A stretch of 64,000 nt of DNA. It comes from Pollutimonas bauzanensis. Lineage in GTDB: Bacteria; Pseudomonadota; Gammaproteobacteria; Burkholderiales; Burkholderiaceae_B. Made by a program: the position numbers and the translations under genes. Below the pieces are notes generated by a model, which saw only the letters and a list, made by a program, of their open reading frames with translations, searched no databases and was not told the origin of the DNA. This document shows positions 54,507 to 62,941 of this stretch, one piece after another (the stretch's first letter is position 1; each line of letters begins with the position of its first letter). The stretch lies in the NCBI RefSeq assembly GCF_900129885.1, contig NZ_FQXE01000002.1, positions 372,001-436,000 of the forward strand. Reading direction: 5' to 3'.

Positions 54507-55562
54507 ATGACTTCACCAGCGACCATGAAGGCTCTCGTCTATGTCGGACCCGGGCAGAAAACCTGGGACGCGGTTCCCGTTCCAACCATTTCCCAGCCCA
54601 CCGACGCCATCATCAGGATAGTCAAGACCACCATCTGCGGCACCGACCTGCATATCCTCAAGGGCGACGTGCCGGCCGTGACCAGCGGCCGCATCCTGGG
54701 CCATGAAGGCGTGGGCATCGTCGAAGAAACCGGCAATGCCGTCAGCAACTTCAAGAAAGGCGACAGGGTGCTCATTTCCTGCATCACGTCCTGCGGCAAG
54801 TGCGAATACTGCAAGAAGCAGATGTATTCCCATTGCGAGGACGGCGGCTGGATCCTCGGCCATCTGATAGACGGCACGCAGGCCGAGTATGTGCGCATTC
54901 CCCACGCCGACAACAGCCTCTACCCGATTCCGGCGGGCAGCGACGAGGAAGCCCTGGTCATGCTCAGCGATATCCTGCCGACGGGCTTCGAGATCGGCGT
55001 CCTGTACGGCGCGGTCAAGCCGGGCGATATCGTCGCCATCGTGGGCGCCGGCCCGGTGGGCATGGCGGCCCTGCTGACCGCGCAGTTCTATTCCCCCGCG
55101 AAAATCATCATGATAGACATGGACGACGGCCGCCTTGAAATGGCAAAGAAGTTCGGCGCCACGGAGGTCATCAACAGCGCCAGGGTCGACGCGGTGCAAG
55201 CGGTGCTGGGCCAGACCAAAGACGGCGTCGACGTGGCCATAGAAGCCGTCGGCGTGCCCCCGACCTTCGACATATGCCAGAATATCGTGCGGCCCGGCGG
55301 CCACCTGGCCAATGTGGGCGTGCATGGCACCAGCGTGGACCTCGAAATCCAGAAACTCTGGATCCAGAACATCACGATCACCACCGGCCTGGTCAATACC
55401 AACACCACGCCCATGTTGCTGAAAACCGTCGCGTCCGGCAAGCTGCAGCCTGAAAACCTGATCACCCATCGCTTCGGCTTCGAGCAGTTCCTGCAGGCCT
55501 ATGAGGTATTCGGCAACGCCGCCAAGGAGAAAGCGCTGAAGGTCATCATCAGCAGCGACTGA
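54507..55562 (+). CDS. Zinc-dependent alcohol dehydrogenase
   Basis: 351 residues. AAGGAG precedes the ATG at 54507. Catalytic zinc ligands are Cys in ICGTDLH and His/Glu in GHEGVGIVEE; structural zinc cysteines are in CGKCEYCKKQMYSHC. The cofactor motif is VGAGPVGMAA with IDMDDGRLE, indicating NAD. It is of the group often called Anr-induced ADH. It can reduce acetaldehyde or other aldehydes to regenerate NAD under low oxygen. A perfect FNR/Anr box lies upstream. Confidence 0.93.
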   Translation: MTSPATMKALVYVGPGQKTWDAVPVPTISQPTDAIIRIVKTTICGTDLHILKGDVPAVTSGRILGHEGVGIVEETGNAVSNFKKGDRVLISCITSCGKCEYCKKQMYSHCEDGGWILGHLIDGTQAEYVRIPHADNSLYPIPAGSDEEALVMLSDILPTGFEIGVLYGAVKPGDIVAIVGAGPVGMAALLTAQFYSPAKIIMIDMDDGRLEMAKKFGATEVINSARVDAVQAVLGQTKDGVDVAIEAVGVPPTFDICQNIVRPGGHLANVGVHGTSVDLEIQKLWIQNITITTGLVNTNTTPMLLKTVASGKLQPENLITHRFGFEQFLQAYEVFGNAAKEKALKVIISSD

Positions 55563-55571
55563 CGCCAAGCC

Positions 55572-55585
55572 TTGATGCAAGTCAA
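55572..55585 (+). promoter_or_regulatory. FNR/Anr-like box before the diguanylate cyclase gene
   Basis: TTGATGCAAGTCAA has one mismatch to the consensus and shares its core TTGATGCAA with the box at 54410. It is centred about 80 bases before the cyclase start; TATGGT at 55611-55616 may be the -10. Confidence 0.5.
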
Positions 55586-55657
55586 ATGCTTGGAATGCCC
55601 TACATGAGACTATGGTTATCAGCCCGGCGAGCCGCTTAACCAGACCTTTCGTGTAGC

Positions 55658-56860
55658 ATGATGAATCCAGAAACCTCTTCGAACACAGGCGAGCGCTGGC
55701 CGGTTGCACTCAATGGCCAACACGAACGGCGTCGCCCGATCGGCGACGCGCCCGGCGCGTTCGCCGGCATCAAGGCGATAGGCATCAGTTCCATCCGGGA
55801 CACGCTCAGCAGCCGCCGCCACTCCAAAGACTTTGCCTACGCCCGCGGCGACTACCTGCGCAGCCGCGTCCTGGTGGTGGGGATGATCTTCGCCATCCTC
55901 ACGCCGCTCTGGATCGCGATCGACGCGGCCGTGCTGCCCAAATCGACGCTGGCCTATACGACCCCGGGCCGGTTTTTCCTGATGGCCGGCCTGGTCGCCA
56001 CCATCATGCTGGCCAGGCGCAGCCGCGCCCGCGTCACGCGCATACGGATCGCCGCCGGCCTGCTGATCGCCCTGCCGGCGGCGTTCTATGCCCTGGTATT
56101 GATCACCCTGCCGCCCGGCGAAGCCGTCCATCTGGTCGGCTACAGCTTCATTCCCTTCCTGCTGGTGGCCACGCTCAGCATTTTCCCCTTCACCCTGGCC
56201 GAATCCGCGCTGGCCGCGCTGACGCTGCTGGGCCTGCATATCCTGTCCCAGCATGTGGCCGGCACCTGGATGACGCCGCAAGGCTGGGAGCAGGTCTGGC
56301 TGCTGGCCGCCCTGCTGGTGGTGGCGCTGACCGCCAATTATTTCCACCTCGGCCTGCTTTTGCGGCTGTACCGCGAAGCGACCCACGACTCGCTTACCGG
56401 CCTGCTCAACCGCGGCGCATTGGCCCATAACCTGCAACAGCTCGAAGGCGTCCTTGACCAGGTGCCGATGTCCCTGCTCATGCTGGACATGGACCATTTC
56501 AAGAAAATCAACGACAGCCACGGCCATTCCGTGGGCGACCAGGTGCTGCGCCAGTTCGCCTCCATTTTGCGCCAGCAGGTCCGCAAATCGGACTTTGCCG
56601 CGCGCTACGGCGGTGAAGAGTTCGTGGCCGTGCTGATGGGCTCGACGCCCCAGGATGCCATGGAAGTGGCGCAGCGCATCCGCAGGCAGGCCGAGACTTC
56701 CCATGTGTATAACCACGACGGCAAGAAAGTTCCCTTTACCGTCAGCATAGGCGTGGCGGGCTTTCGCGCAGGCGAAACCTTCGACGATGTCGCGCGCCGC
56801 GCCGATGACAGGCTCTACCAGGCCAAACAGCAGCGCCGCAATTGCGTGGTGGGCGAGTAA
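55658..56860 (+). CDS. Membrane-bound diguanylate cyclase (GGDEF)
   Basis: 400 residues (ATG at 55658, or the next codon). Residues 70-235 hold about six membrane segments, and the GGDEF domain runs from about 240. The active site is GGEEF (318-322), with a complete RxxD inhibitory site (Arg309-Asp312) five residues before it, so it should make c-di-GMP and be feedback-inhibited. DMDHFKKIND carries the metal Asp. It probably senses through the membrane domain. An FNR/Anr-like box before it suggests that falling oxygen raises c-di-GMP. Confidence 0.92.
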   Translation: MMNPETSSNTGERWPVALNGQHERRRPIGDAPGAFAGIKAIGISSIRDTLSSRRHSKDFAYARGDYLRSRVLVVGMIFAILTPLWIAIDAAVLPKSTLAYTTPGRFFLMAGLVATIMLARRSRARVTRIRIAAGLLIALPAAFYALVLITLPPGEAVHLVGYSFIPFLLVATLSIFPFTLAESALAALTLLGLHILSQHVAGTWMTPQGWEQVWLLAALLVVALTANYFHLGLLLRLYREATHDSLTGLLNRGALAHNLQQLEGVLDQVPMSLLMLDMDHFKKINDSHGHSVGDQVLRQFASILRQQVRKSDFAARYGGEEFVAVLMGSTPQDAMEVAQRIRRQAETSHVYNHDGKKVPFTVSIGVAGFRAGETFDDVARRADDRLYQAKQQRRNCVVGE

Positions 56861-56982
56861 GCTCGCGCCTTTTTCGATTTTCTTAAAAAGGTAATTCGCC
56901 GCGCCGGTCTGGAAGACCGCTCCCCGCCCCTATACGATTCCCTGCAGTGGCCGCGCATCTGGCTGGAATCAGGGGAAAGTAT

Positions 56983-58467
56983 ATGGAATCATATGACGTG
57001 GCAGTAATCGGCGGCGGCAATGCGGCATTGTGCGCCGCCATCGCCGCGCATGAAGCGGGAGCCAGGGTCGTGGTGCTGGAACGCGCGCCGAAAGCGCACA
57101 GGGGCGGCAATTCCGCCTTCACCGGCGGCGCCTTTCGCATTGCCTACCGCGGCGTGGACGACTTGCTGACGCTGGTCCCCGACCTGCATCCCGACGAAAT
57201 CCGCAACAGCGATTTCGGCACCTACACGGAAAACCAGTTCTTCGAAGAAGTGATTTCCATGAGCGGCTACCGGGCCGACGCGGACGTGCTGGAGACCGTG
57301 GTATCGGAAAGCCTTCCCACCATGCAGTGGCTGCGCGGGCAGGGAGTGCGCTTCGTTCCCATCTACGGCCGCCAGTCCTTCAAGGTAGACGGCAAGCAGA
57401 AATTCTGGGGCGGCCTGACGGTCGAGGTTTCCGGCGGCGGCCTGGGCTTGATGGAAAGGCTCTACGCCAGGGCCGAAAAGCTCGATATCGAACTGCGCTA
57501 CGGCGCGCGCGCCAGCGCCCTGGCGCGGGACGGAGACCGCTGGACGATAGCCTCCGAAGGCGGCTCGGGCAAGGCGTCCGTGCGCGCCAAGTCGGTCATC
57601 CTGGCCACCGGCGGCTATCACGCCAATGTGCTGTGGCGCGCGAAATACCTGGGCCCCAACTGGGACCTGGCCAAAGTCCGCGGCTCGCGCTACAACACCG
57701 GCGACGGCATCAGCCTTGCGCTGGGCGCCGGCGCGGCGCCCCATGGCAACTGGACAGGCTGCCATGCGGTTTTCTACGATCTGAACGCCCCGCCGTTCGG
57801 CGACATCAACCTGCTGAACCAGCAGAAAAACTACTTTACGCTGGGCATCGTGGTCAACGCGGACGGCAAGCGCTTCGTGGATGAAGGCGTGGACTTCCGC
57901 AATTACACATATTCCGGCATGGGCGCGCGCGTATTGGCCCAGCCGGGCGCGGTGGCCTGGCAGATATTCGATGCCAAGAGCATCGATCTGCTGCCCGACG
58001 AATACCGGGTCAAGCACGCGACGCGCCTTGCGGCGGATACGCTGCAAGAGCTTGCCGCCCGGATGGACGGCATCAACCAGCGGGCATTCCTGGAAACCGT
58101 GCAGGAATACAACCAGGCCATCGACGAGAGCGTGCCGTTCAACCCGGCGGTCAAGGACGGACGATCGACGCGCGGCTTGTCCATCCCGAAATCCAACTGG
58201 GCCAACCCCATCGACACGGGCCCCTTCGTGGCCTATGCCGTCACCTGCGGCATCACCTGCACCTATGCCGGGGTAAAGGTCAATACCCAGGGGCAGGTGC
58301 TGGACGATGACGACCAGGCGCTGCCCGGCCTCTATGCCGCCGGCGAAATGGTGGGCGGCCTTTATTATGTGAAGTATGCCGGCGGCGTCGGGCTGACGGC
58401 GGGTTCGGTATTGGGCCGGATCTCCGGCAGACACGCTGCCGCGCTGGCCGGCAACCGCGCGGCTTGA
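56983..58467 (+). CDS. FAD-dependent dehydrogenase, TcuA-like
   Basis: 494 residues; the ATG at 56983 follows AGGGGAAAG. FAD motif DVAVIGGGNAALCAAIAAHEAG, HRGGNSAFTGGAFRIAY, and a C-terminal LPGLYAAGEMVGGLYYVKYAGG segment match the tricarballylate dehydrogenase (TcuA)/fumarate-reductase flavoprotein family. No signal peptide or heme. In Salmonella TcuA passes electrons to TcuB; here no tcuB is seen and an ETF pair follows. Start of a six-gene plus-strand row. The substrate is probably a tri- or dicarboxylate with a CH-CH bond to be desaturated (inference). Confidence 0.85.
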   Translation: MESYDVAVIGGGNAALCAAIAAHEAGARVVVLERAPKAHRGGNSAFTGGAFRIAYRGVDDLLTLVPDLHPDEIRNSDFGTYTENQFFEEVISMSGYRADADVLETVVSESLPTMQWLRGQGVRFVPIYGRQSFKVDGKQKFWGGLTVEVSGGGLGLMERLYARAEKLDIELRYGARASALARDGDRWTIASEGGSGKASVRAKSVILATGGYHANVLWRAKYLGPNWDLAKVRGSRYNTGDGISLALGAGAAPHGNWTGCHAVFYDLNAPPFGDINLLNQQKNYFTLGIVVNADGKRFVDEGVDFRNYTYSGMGARVLAQPGAVAWQIFDAKSIDLLPDEYRVKHATRLAADTLQELAARMDGINQRAFLETVQEYNQAIDESVPFNPAVKDGRSTRGLSIPKSNWANPIDTGPFVAYAVTCGITCTYAGVKVNTQGQVLDDDDQALPGLYAAGEMVGGLYYVKYAGGVGLTAGSVLGRISGRHAAALAGNRAA

Positions 58468-58496
58468 ATCCGATTTTGCAACAGGAAACCTGCACC

Positions 58497-59885
58497 ATGG
58501 ACTTACAGACAGAACTCGTGATCGTCGGCGGCGGCCTGGCCGGCTTTTGCGCGGCCCTGGAGGCCGCCCGGGCCGGCCACGAAGTCATCCTGCTCGAGAA
58601 ACAGGCCGAAACCGGCGGTTCATCCGCGATGAGCGGCGGCTGCCTGGCGTTCGCCGGCACCGACCTGCAGCGCGCGAACGGGATCGAGGATTCCAGCGAG
58701 CTATTGTTCAACGACCTGCGCGAAGTGGGACAGTTCGAAAACGATGAGGCGCTGGTGCGCGTATATGCGGACAAGCAGCTCGACACCTATGAATGGCTGA
58801 AACAGGCGGGCGTCCAATTTGGCGGGCATATCGAGGCATCGTCTGGCCAGTCGGTGCCGCGCGTGCACAACGTCGATCCGGCCGACACGGTGCGCATCAT
58901 CGCCGCCCGCGCAAGAGAAACCGGCAAGGTCAGGGTGCTTGCGTCGACCGCCGCCCAGCGCTTGATACGCAACGCCGCAAGCGGGCGCGTCGAAGGCGTC
59001 ACGGTGCTTCAGGACGGCGAGGCCTTTTCCGTGCGCGGCCGCTTGGGAGTGCTGCTTGCCAGCGGCGGCTTCTGCCGCAATGCCGAGCTGGTCCACAGAT
59101 ATGCGCCGCAATATGACGCGGCCGTATTCATCGGCGGCGAAGGCAATGTCGGCGATGGCCTGAAAATGGCCTGGCAGATAGGCGCGGACAACCGCGACAT
59201 GATTTATATAAAAGGCACTTACGGCAAGCATCCGACCGACGAAACCAATCATCACAGCTGCCTGGCGGTGTACAAAGGCGCCATCGCCGTGAACCAGGAC
59301 GGCAGGCGATTCGTCGACGAATCGATCTCGTACAAATTGCTGGGCGACGCCTGCATCCGCCAGCCCTATGGCGCCACCTATCAGATTCTCGACCGGAAAA
59401 TACTCGAAAGCGGCGACAACCTCACGCGCATCCTCGACCTGGAGCGCCGGCTGGAAGAAGGCCTGATGATAGAAGCGGACACGCTGGAGCAATTGGCCGC
59501 CCTGATCGAGGTGCCCGCCCAGGCCCTGCTGGACACGGTCAACGCCTACAACGGCTACGTCAGCGCCGGCAGCGACCCGGAATTCGGGCGCCAGCACCTG
59601 GTTCACCAGTACGGCGACCTGGTGCGCATCGAGCAAGGGCCGTTCTACGCCTATCCTTCCACCGCGGCGGTTTTCGGCACTTATTGCGGCTTGTGCATAG
59701 ACCCTGGCATGCGCGTGCTGGATGTCTACGGCGATGCGCTGGAAGGCCTGTACGCCGCCGGCGAAATCGTGGGAGGCCTGCACGGCGCGGCCTACATGAC
59801 AGGGACGGCGCTGGGCAAAGCCGCCATTTTCGGACGCGTCGCCGCCCGCACGGCGATGGCCGCCGCAAGCCGCGAGGCTGCCTGA
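58497..59885 (+). CDS. FAD-dependent oxidoreductase, fumarate-reductase/flavocytochrome c flavoprotein family
   Basis: 462 residues; the ATG at 58497 follows ACAGGAAAC. FAD motif LVIVGGGLAGFCAALEAARAG, then ETGGSSAMSGGCLAF, and a C-terminal LEGLYAAGEIVGGLHGAAYM. It is only distantly related to the gene before it, so it is not a simple duplication. Its stop TGA shares a base with the ETF start at 59885, showing translational coupling, so this flavoprotein is probably the direct partner of the ETF. The reaction is unknown. Confidence 0.85.
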   Translation: MDLQTELVIVGGGLAGFCAALEAARAGHEVILLEKQAETGGSSAMSGGCLAFAGTDLQRANGIEDSSELLFNDLREVGQFENDEALVRVYADKQLDTYEWLKQAGVQFGGHIEASSGQSVPRVHNVDPADTVRIIAARARETGKVRVLASTAAQRLIRNAASGRVEGVTVLQDGEAFSVRGRLGVLLASGGFCRNAELVHRYAPQYDAAVFIGGEGNVGDGLKMAWQIGADNRDMIYIKGTYGKHPTDETNHHSCLAVYKGAIAVNQDGRRFVDESISYKLLGDACIRQPYGATYQILDRKILESGDNLTRILDLERRLEEGLMIEADTLEQLAALIEVPAQALLDTVNAYNGYVSAGSDPEFGRQHLVHQYGDLVRIEQGPFYAYPSTAAVFGTYCGLCIDPGMRVLDVYGDALEGLYAAGEIVGGLHGAAYMTGTALGKAAIFGRVAARTAMAAASREAA

Positions 59886-60703
59886 TGCATATCGCCGTAA
59901 TGATCGCCGGCATCGCCGACCCTAAACAGCCGCTGGCCCGGCCCGGCTCCGGCGACTGGGCCGACATCGTCGACGCGCCCACCACGCCTTTCAAGCTCAG
60001 CCCCTTCGATGAAGCGGCCCTCGAGACCGCCCTCAAATTCCGCGACCGGGACCCCGCCACCCTCATTACCGCGCTGGTGACCGATGGCTCCTGCGATCCC
60101 GCCCTGATGCGCTCCGTGGCCGCCTACCGCATCGACAGGGTCCTGGGCCTGCGCCCGCCGGCGGCGCAGCGCGGCAACCCCGCATGGCTCGCGCCGCAAG
60201 CGATGCTGGCCATGCAGATGCCGGACCAGCCCGTCGACCTCATCCTGATAGGGCGGGAACACGGCGATATGGACGACGGCATGAGCGCCGCGTACTTGGC
60301 CGAGTGCTGGGAGTGGCCTTTCGTCAGCCTGGCCCTGCATGCCCGCCGCGGCGATGACGGCAAGCTGCTGTTCGAACGCATCACAAGCGACGGGGGCGAA
60401 GCGATTGCCGTGCCGGCGCCGGCGTGCGCCAGCATCAGCAACGACAAGGACAATCGCCTGCGCCATCCCCTGATGAAAAACGTCATGCGGGCCAAACAGC
60501 AGCAGTTCACCGTCATAACGCCGCAGGCGCCCGACGCGGATGCCGGCGCCGTCCTGGCCCATTGCGAGCCGCCGCAGGCCGCCACGCGCGGCCAGGCCCC
60601 CTGCCGGATGCTGCAGGGCTCGGCCACCGAGCAGGCGCAGGCTTTGGCGTCCTACCTGAAAACCTGGCAGAACCCATCTGGATCCCATGCAAGCTCAAGC
60701 TGA
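59885..60703 (+). CDS. Electron transfer flavoprotein beta subunit-like
   Basis: 272 residues. It has the ETF-beta domain: SPFDEAALETALKFRD, the MDDGMSAAYLAECWEW segment, and the family signature in ERITSDGGEAIAVPAPACASISND followed by NVMRAKQQQF. These parts are divergent: the canonical DDDSNQTGQ-like AMP-binding loop is changed to GDMDDGMSAAY. It starts within the TGA of the flavoprotein gene before it. It would accept electrons and pass them, with the alpha subunit, to ETF-quinone oxidoreductase elsewhere. Confidence 0.8.
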   Translation: MHIAVMIAGIADPKQPLARPGSGDWADIVDAPTTPFKLSPFDEAALETALKFRDRDPATLITALVTDGSCDPALMRSVAAYRIDRVLGLRPPAAQRGNPAWLAPQAMLAMQMPDQPVDLILIGREHGDMDDGMSAAYLAECWEWPFVSLALHARRGDDGKLLFERITSDGGEAIAVPAPACASISNDKDNRLRHPLMKNVMRAKQQQFTVITPQAPDADAGAVLAHCEPPQAATRGQAPCRMLQGSATEQAQALASYLKTWQNPSGSHASSS

Positions 60704-61706
60704 ATCGCCACGCGCCATCTATGCCCTCATACACACCGGCCCGGCCATGGCGGCCGCCGACTACGCGCCCCTGGAAACCGCAAGCGCCCTGGCGCGGCGC
60801 TGCCAAGGCAGCGCCCATGCATTGCTGGTCGGCGCGGCGCCGCAAGCCGCCATTGACCGCGCCCGGGAACTGGGCCTGGATACGGTATGGGTGGTCTCGG
60901 CCGGGGCCGCGCCCGAGCCGCTGCAATCGCAGCAGCTTGCCGATATCTTCGCGGCCAGCCTTGCGCGCGAAGGGCCGGTGGGCCATGCGCCCGACAGCCT
61001 TTTCCTCGTGGCCGCGGGTCCGGCCGGCGAAGAACTCGCCGGCCGGCTGGCCGCGCGCCTGAAGGCGGTGCCGCTGGGGAAGTGCAAGCATTTCGAGTTC
61101 GACGCCGCGGGGCGCATGTCTGTCCAGCGGGCCGCTTTCGGCGGGCGCCTGGATATGACCCTGGCCTGCCGGCGCGGCCCCTTCGTGGCGGCAGTCAGAA
61201 AGCTCGACGACGCCGCCCAAGGCCAGCCGCAGGACAGCCACGCCACCGCCGTTTGCCATATTTCCCCCGCCGTGCCGCTGCGCCCGGCTTACCCGGCCAG
61301 CGCCACGGCGCGCGCCGAGCAGCAGGCCAGTCTCGACGGCGCAAAACTGGTGGTGGCCGGCGGCCGGGGCATGGGCGGCGCGGACGGCTTCGCGGCCTTG
61401 TATGAATTGGCCGCCAGGCTCGAAGGCGCGGTCGGCGCCAGCCTGCCCGCCATCGATGCCGGCTGGGCTCCCGTCGCGCGGCAGGTGGGCCAATCAGGCA
61501 AATATGTGGCGCCGGAAATCTACCTGGCCATCGGCATTTCCGGCACTCCCCAGCATATGGCCGGCATCGCCCCCCACACCAGAATCATCGCCGTCAACAA
61601 GGATCCCGATGCCGGCATATTCCAGGCGGCGCAGATCGGCGTGGTCGCCGACTGGCAGGAATTCCTGCCGGCGTTGATAAGCGCCTGGGACGGCGCGCCG
61701 CATTGA
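60687..61706 (+). CDS. Electron transfer flavoprotein alpha subunit-like
   Basis: 339 residues, 17-base overlap with the beta gene. The C-terminal FAD domain is well preserved: VVAGGRGMGGADGFAALYEL, then GQSGKYVAPEIYLAIGISG and HMAGIAPHTRIIAVNKDPDAG. The N-terminal domain is short of the usual conservation. Together with the beta subunit it forms an ETF that appears dedicated to the flavoproteins encoded upstream, not the general fatty-acid ETF. Confidence 0.88.
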   Translation: MQAQAESPRAIYALIHTGPAMAAADYAPLETASALARRCQGSAHALLVGAAPQAAIDRARELGLDTVWVVSAGAAPEPLQSQQLADIFAASLAREGPVGHAPDSLFLVAAGPAGEELAGRLAARLKAVPLGKCKHFEFDAAGRMSVQRAAFGGRLDMTLACRRGPFVAAVRKLDDAAQGQPQDSHATAVCHISPAVPLRPAYPASATARAEQQASLDGAKLVVAGGRGMGGADGFAALYELAARLEGAVGASLPAIDAGWAPVARQVGQSGKYVAPEIYLAIGISGTPQHMAGIAPHTRIIAVNKDPDAGIFQAAQIGVVADWQEFLPALISAWDGAPH

Positions 61707-61754
61707 GCGGCGCCTGGTCCGGGATCCCCGCCGTGGCCGCGGCGGCCCGGCCGA

Positions 61755-61773
61755 GTATTCGAAAAATTCGAAT
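61755..61773. promoter_or_regulatory. Perfect 19-base palindrome upstream of a Bug gene
   Basis: TATTCGAA-AAA-TTCGAATA has two perfect 8-base arms around AAA. It is 126 bases before the Bug start at 61899 and 49 bases after the ETF alpha stop. It is a good candidate operator; the regulator is not in the window. Confidence 0.5.
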
Positions 61774-61898
61774 AGCGCTTTCAGGCCAGGCGATTGCCGC
61801 GGCCATGGCCGGGCTATAGAATTTTTTGACTGCTGGAACGCGCCCTGTTCGTACCATGCATACCCACAATAATTATCTACCGAGAGAGAGGCAGCCAA

Positions 61899-62900
61899 AT
61901 GGACAAGAACCCTTCAACGCCGCGCCGCGCCGCCCTGCGGCGCATGGCCTGCGCCATGCTCGCGCTGGCTCCCATCGCGGCGGCAACGCCCGCATGGGCG
62001 CAGGACTTTCCCGCCCACCCCATCACCATCATCGTGGGCTATCCGCCCGGCGGCTCCAACGATATCGTGGCGCGCCTCGTCGCGCCCGCGCTGGGCGAGG
62101 CGCTGGGAACCACGATCGTGGTGGAGAACAAGGCCGGCGCCAACGGCATGATAGGCGCGGGCCATGTAGCCAAGGCCAAGCCCGACGGCTACACCCTGCT
62201 TCTGTCGAGCGCCAGCCCGGTGGTACTGTCTCCCCAGACCATGAGCAAGCCGCCATTCAACGCGACGGCCGACCTCGCCGCAATCAATACGGTGGGCCTG
62301 ACGCCCGAGGCGATCGCCGTCGGCCCCAACCTCAAGGTAAAGAGCCTGAAGGAACTGCTGGACCTCGCGCGCGGCAAGCAGGTGACGATGTCGTCCTCGG
62401 GCGCCGGCGGCCTTCCCCACCTGACGATAGAATTGCTCAAGCAGGCGTCCAAAGGCAATATAGTCCATGTGCCCTATAAGGGAGCCGGCCCGGCCGTCAC
62501 CGATACCCTGGCCGGGCATGTCGACGGCATCGTCATGGACCTGCCCCCTCTGTATGCCCTGATCAAGGACGGGCGCCTGAACGCCCTTGCCGTCACCAGC
62601 GAAAAACGCGTGAGCTTTCTCGCCAGTGTCCCGACGGCCCAGGAGGAACTGCCCGGCTTCAATGTCGTCAATTGGGTAGGCATATTCGCCCCCGCCGGCA
62701 CCCCGCCCGAAATCCTTGCGCGAGTGGACGCCGCCATCAAGAAAGCCATCGCCCGGCCGGAGGTCAGGCAACAGCTCGAGAATGTCGCCGTGGTGCCTTC
62801 CGTGATGGGCGGCCCGGCCGAATTCCAGGCCTTCTTCGGCCAGGAATTCAAGCGCTGGGGCGCCGTCATCAAGGAAGCCGGCGTGGCCATGACCAATTGA
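61899..62900 (+). CDS. Bug/TctC-family periplasmic solute-binding protein (flavoprotein locus)
   Basis: 333 residues; signal peptide with RRAALRRMACAMLALAPIAA ending at AWA-Q (about residue 35). FPAHPITIIVGYPPGGSND and VENKAGANGMIGAGHVAKAKPDGYT are canonical. The start follows GAGAGAGAGGCAG. Placed on the same strand after the ETF genes but behind its own region with the 19-base palindrome, it is probably co-regulated, and its ligand is likely the acid oxidised by the flavoproteins. Convergent with the hydrolase gene after a hairpin. Confidence 0.93.
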   Translation: MDKNPSTPRRAALRRMACAMLALAPIAAATPAWAQDFPAHPITIIVGYPPGGSNDIVARLVAPALGEALGTTIVVENKAGANGMIGAGHVAKAKPDGYTLLLSSASPVVLSPQTMSKPPFNATADLAAINTVGLTPEAIAVGPNLKVKSLKELLDLARGKQVTMSSSGAGGLPHLTIELLKQASKGNIVHVPYKGAGPAVTDTLAGHVDGIVMDLPPLYALIKDGRLNALAVTSEKRVSFLASVPTAQEELPGFNVVNWVGIFAPAGTPPEILARVDAAIKKAIARPEVRQQLENVAVVPSVMGGPAEFQAFFGQEFKRWGAVIKEAGVAMTN

Positions 62901-62907
62901 TGGCGGC

Positions 62908-62926
62908 CGCGGCGTAAAACGCCGCG
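62908..62926. terminator. Hairpin between convergent Bug and hydrolase genes
   Basis: CGCGGCGT-AAA-ACGCCGCG is a perfect 8-base stem with a three-base loop, 7 bases after the Bug stop. It may end transcription from both sides; no strong T-run. Confidence 0.5.
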
Positions 62927-62941
62927 CCCTTGCCCGGCAGG

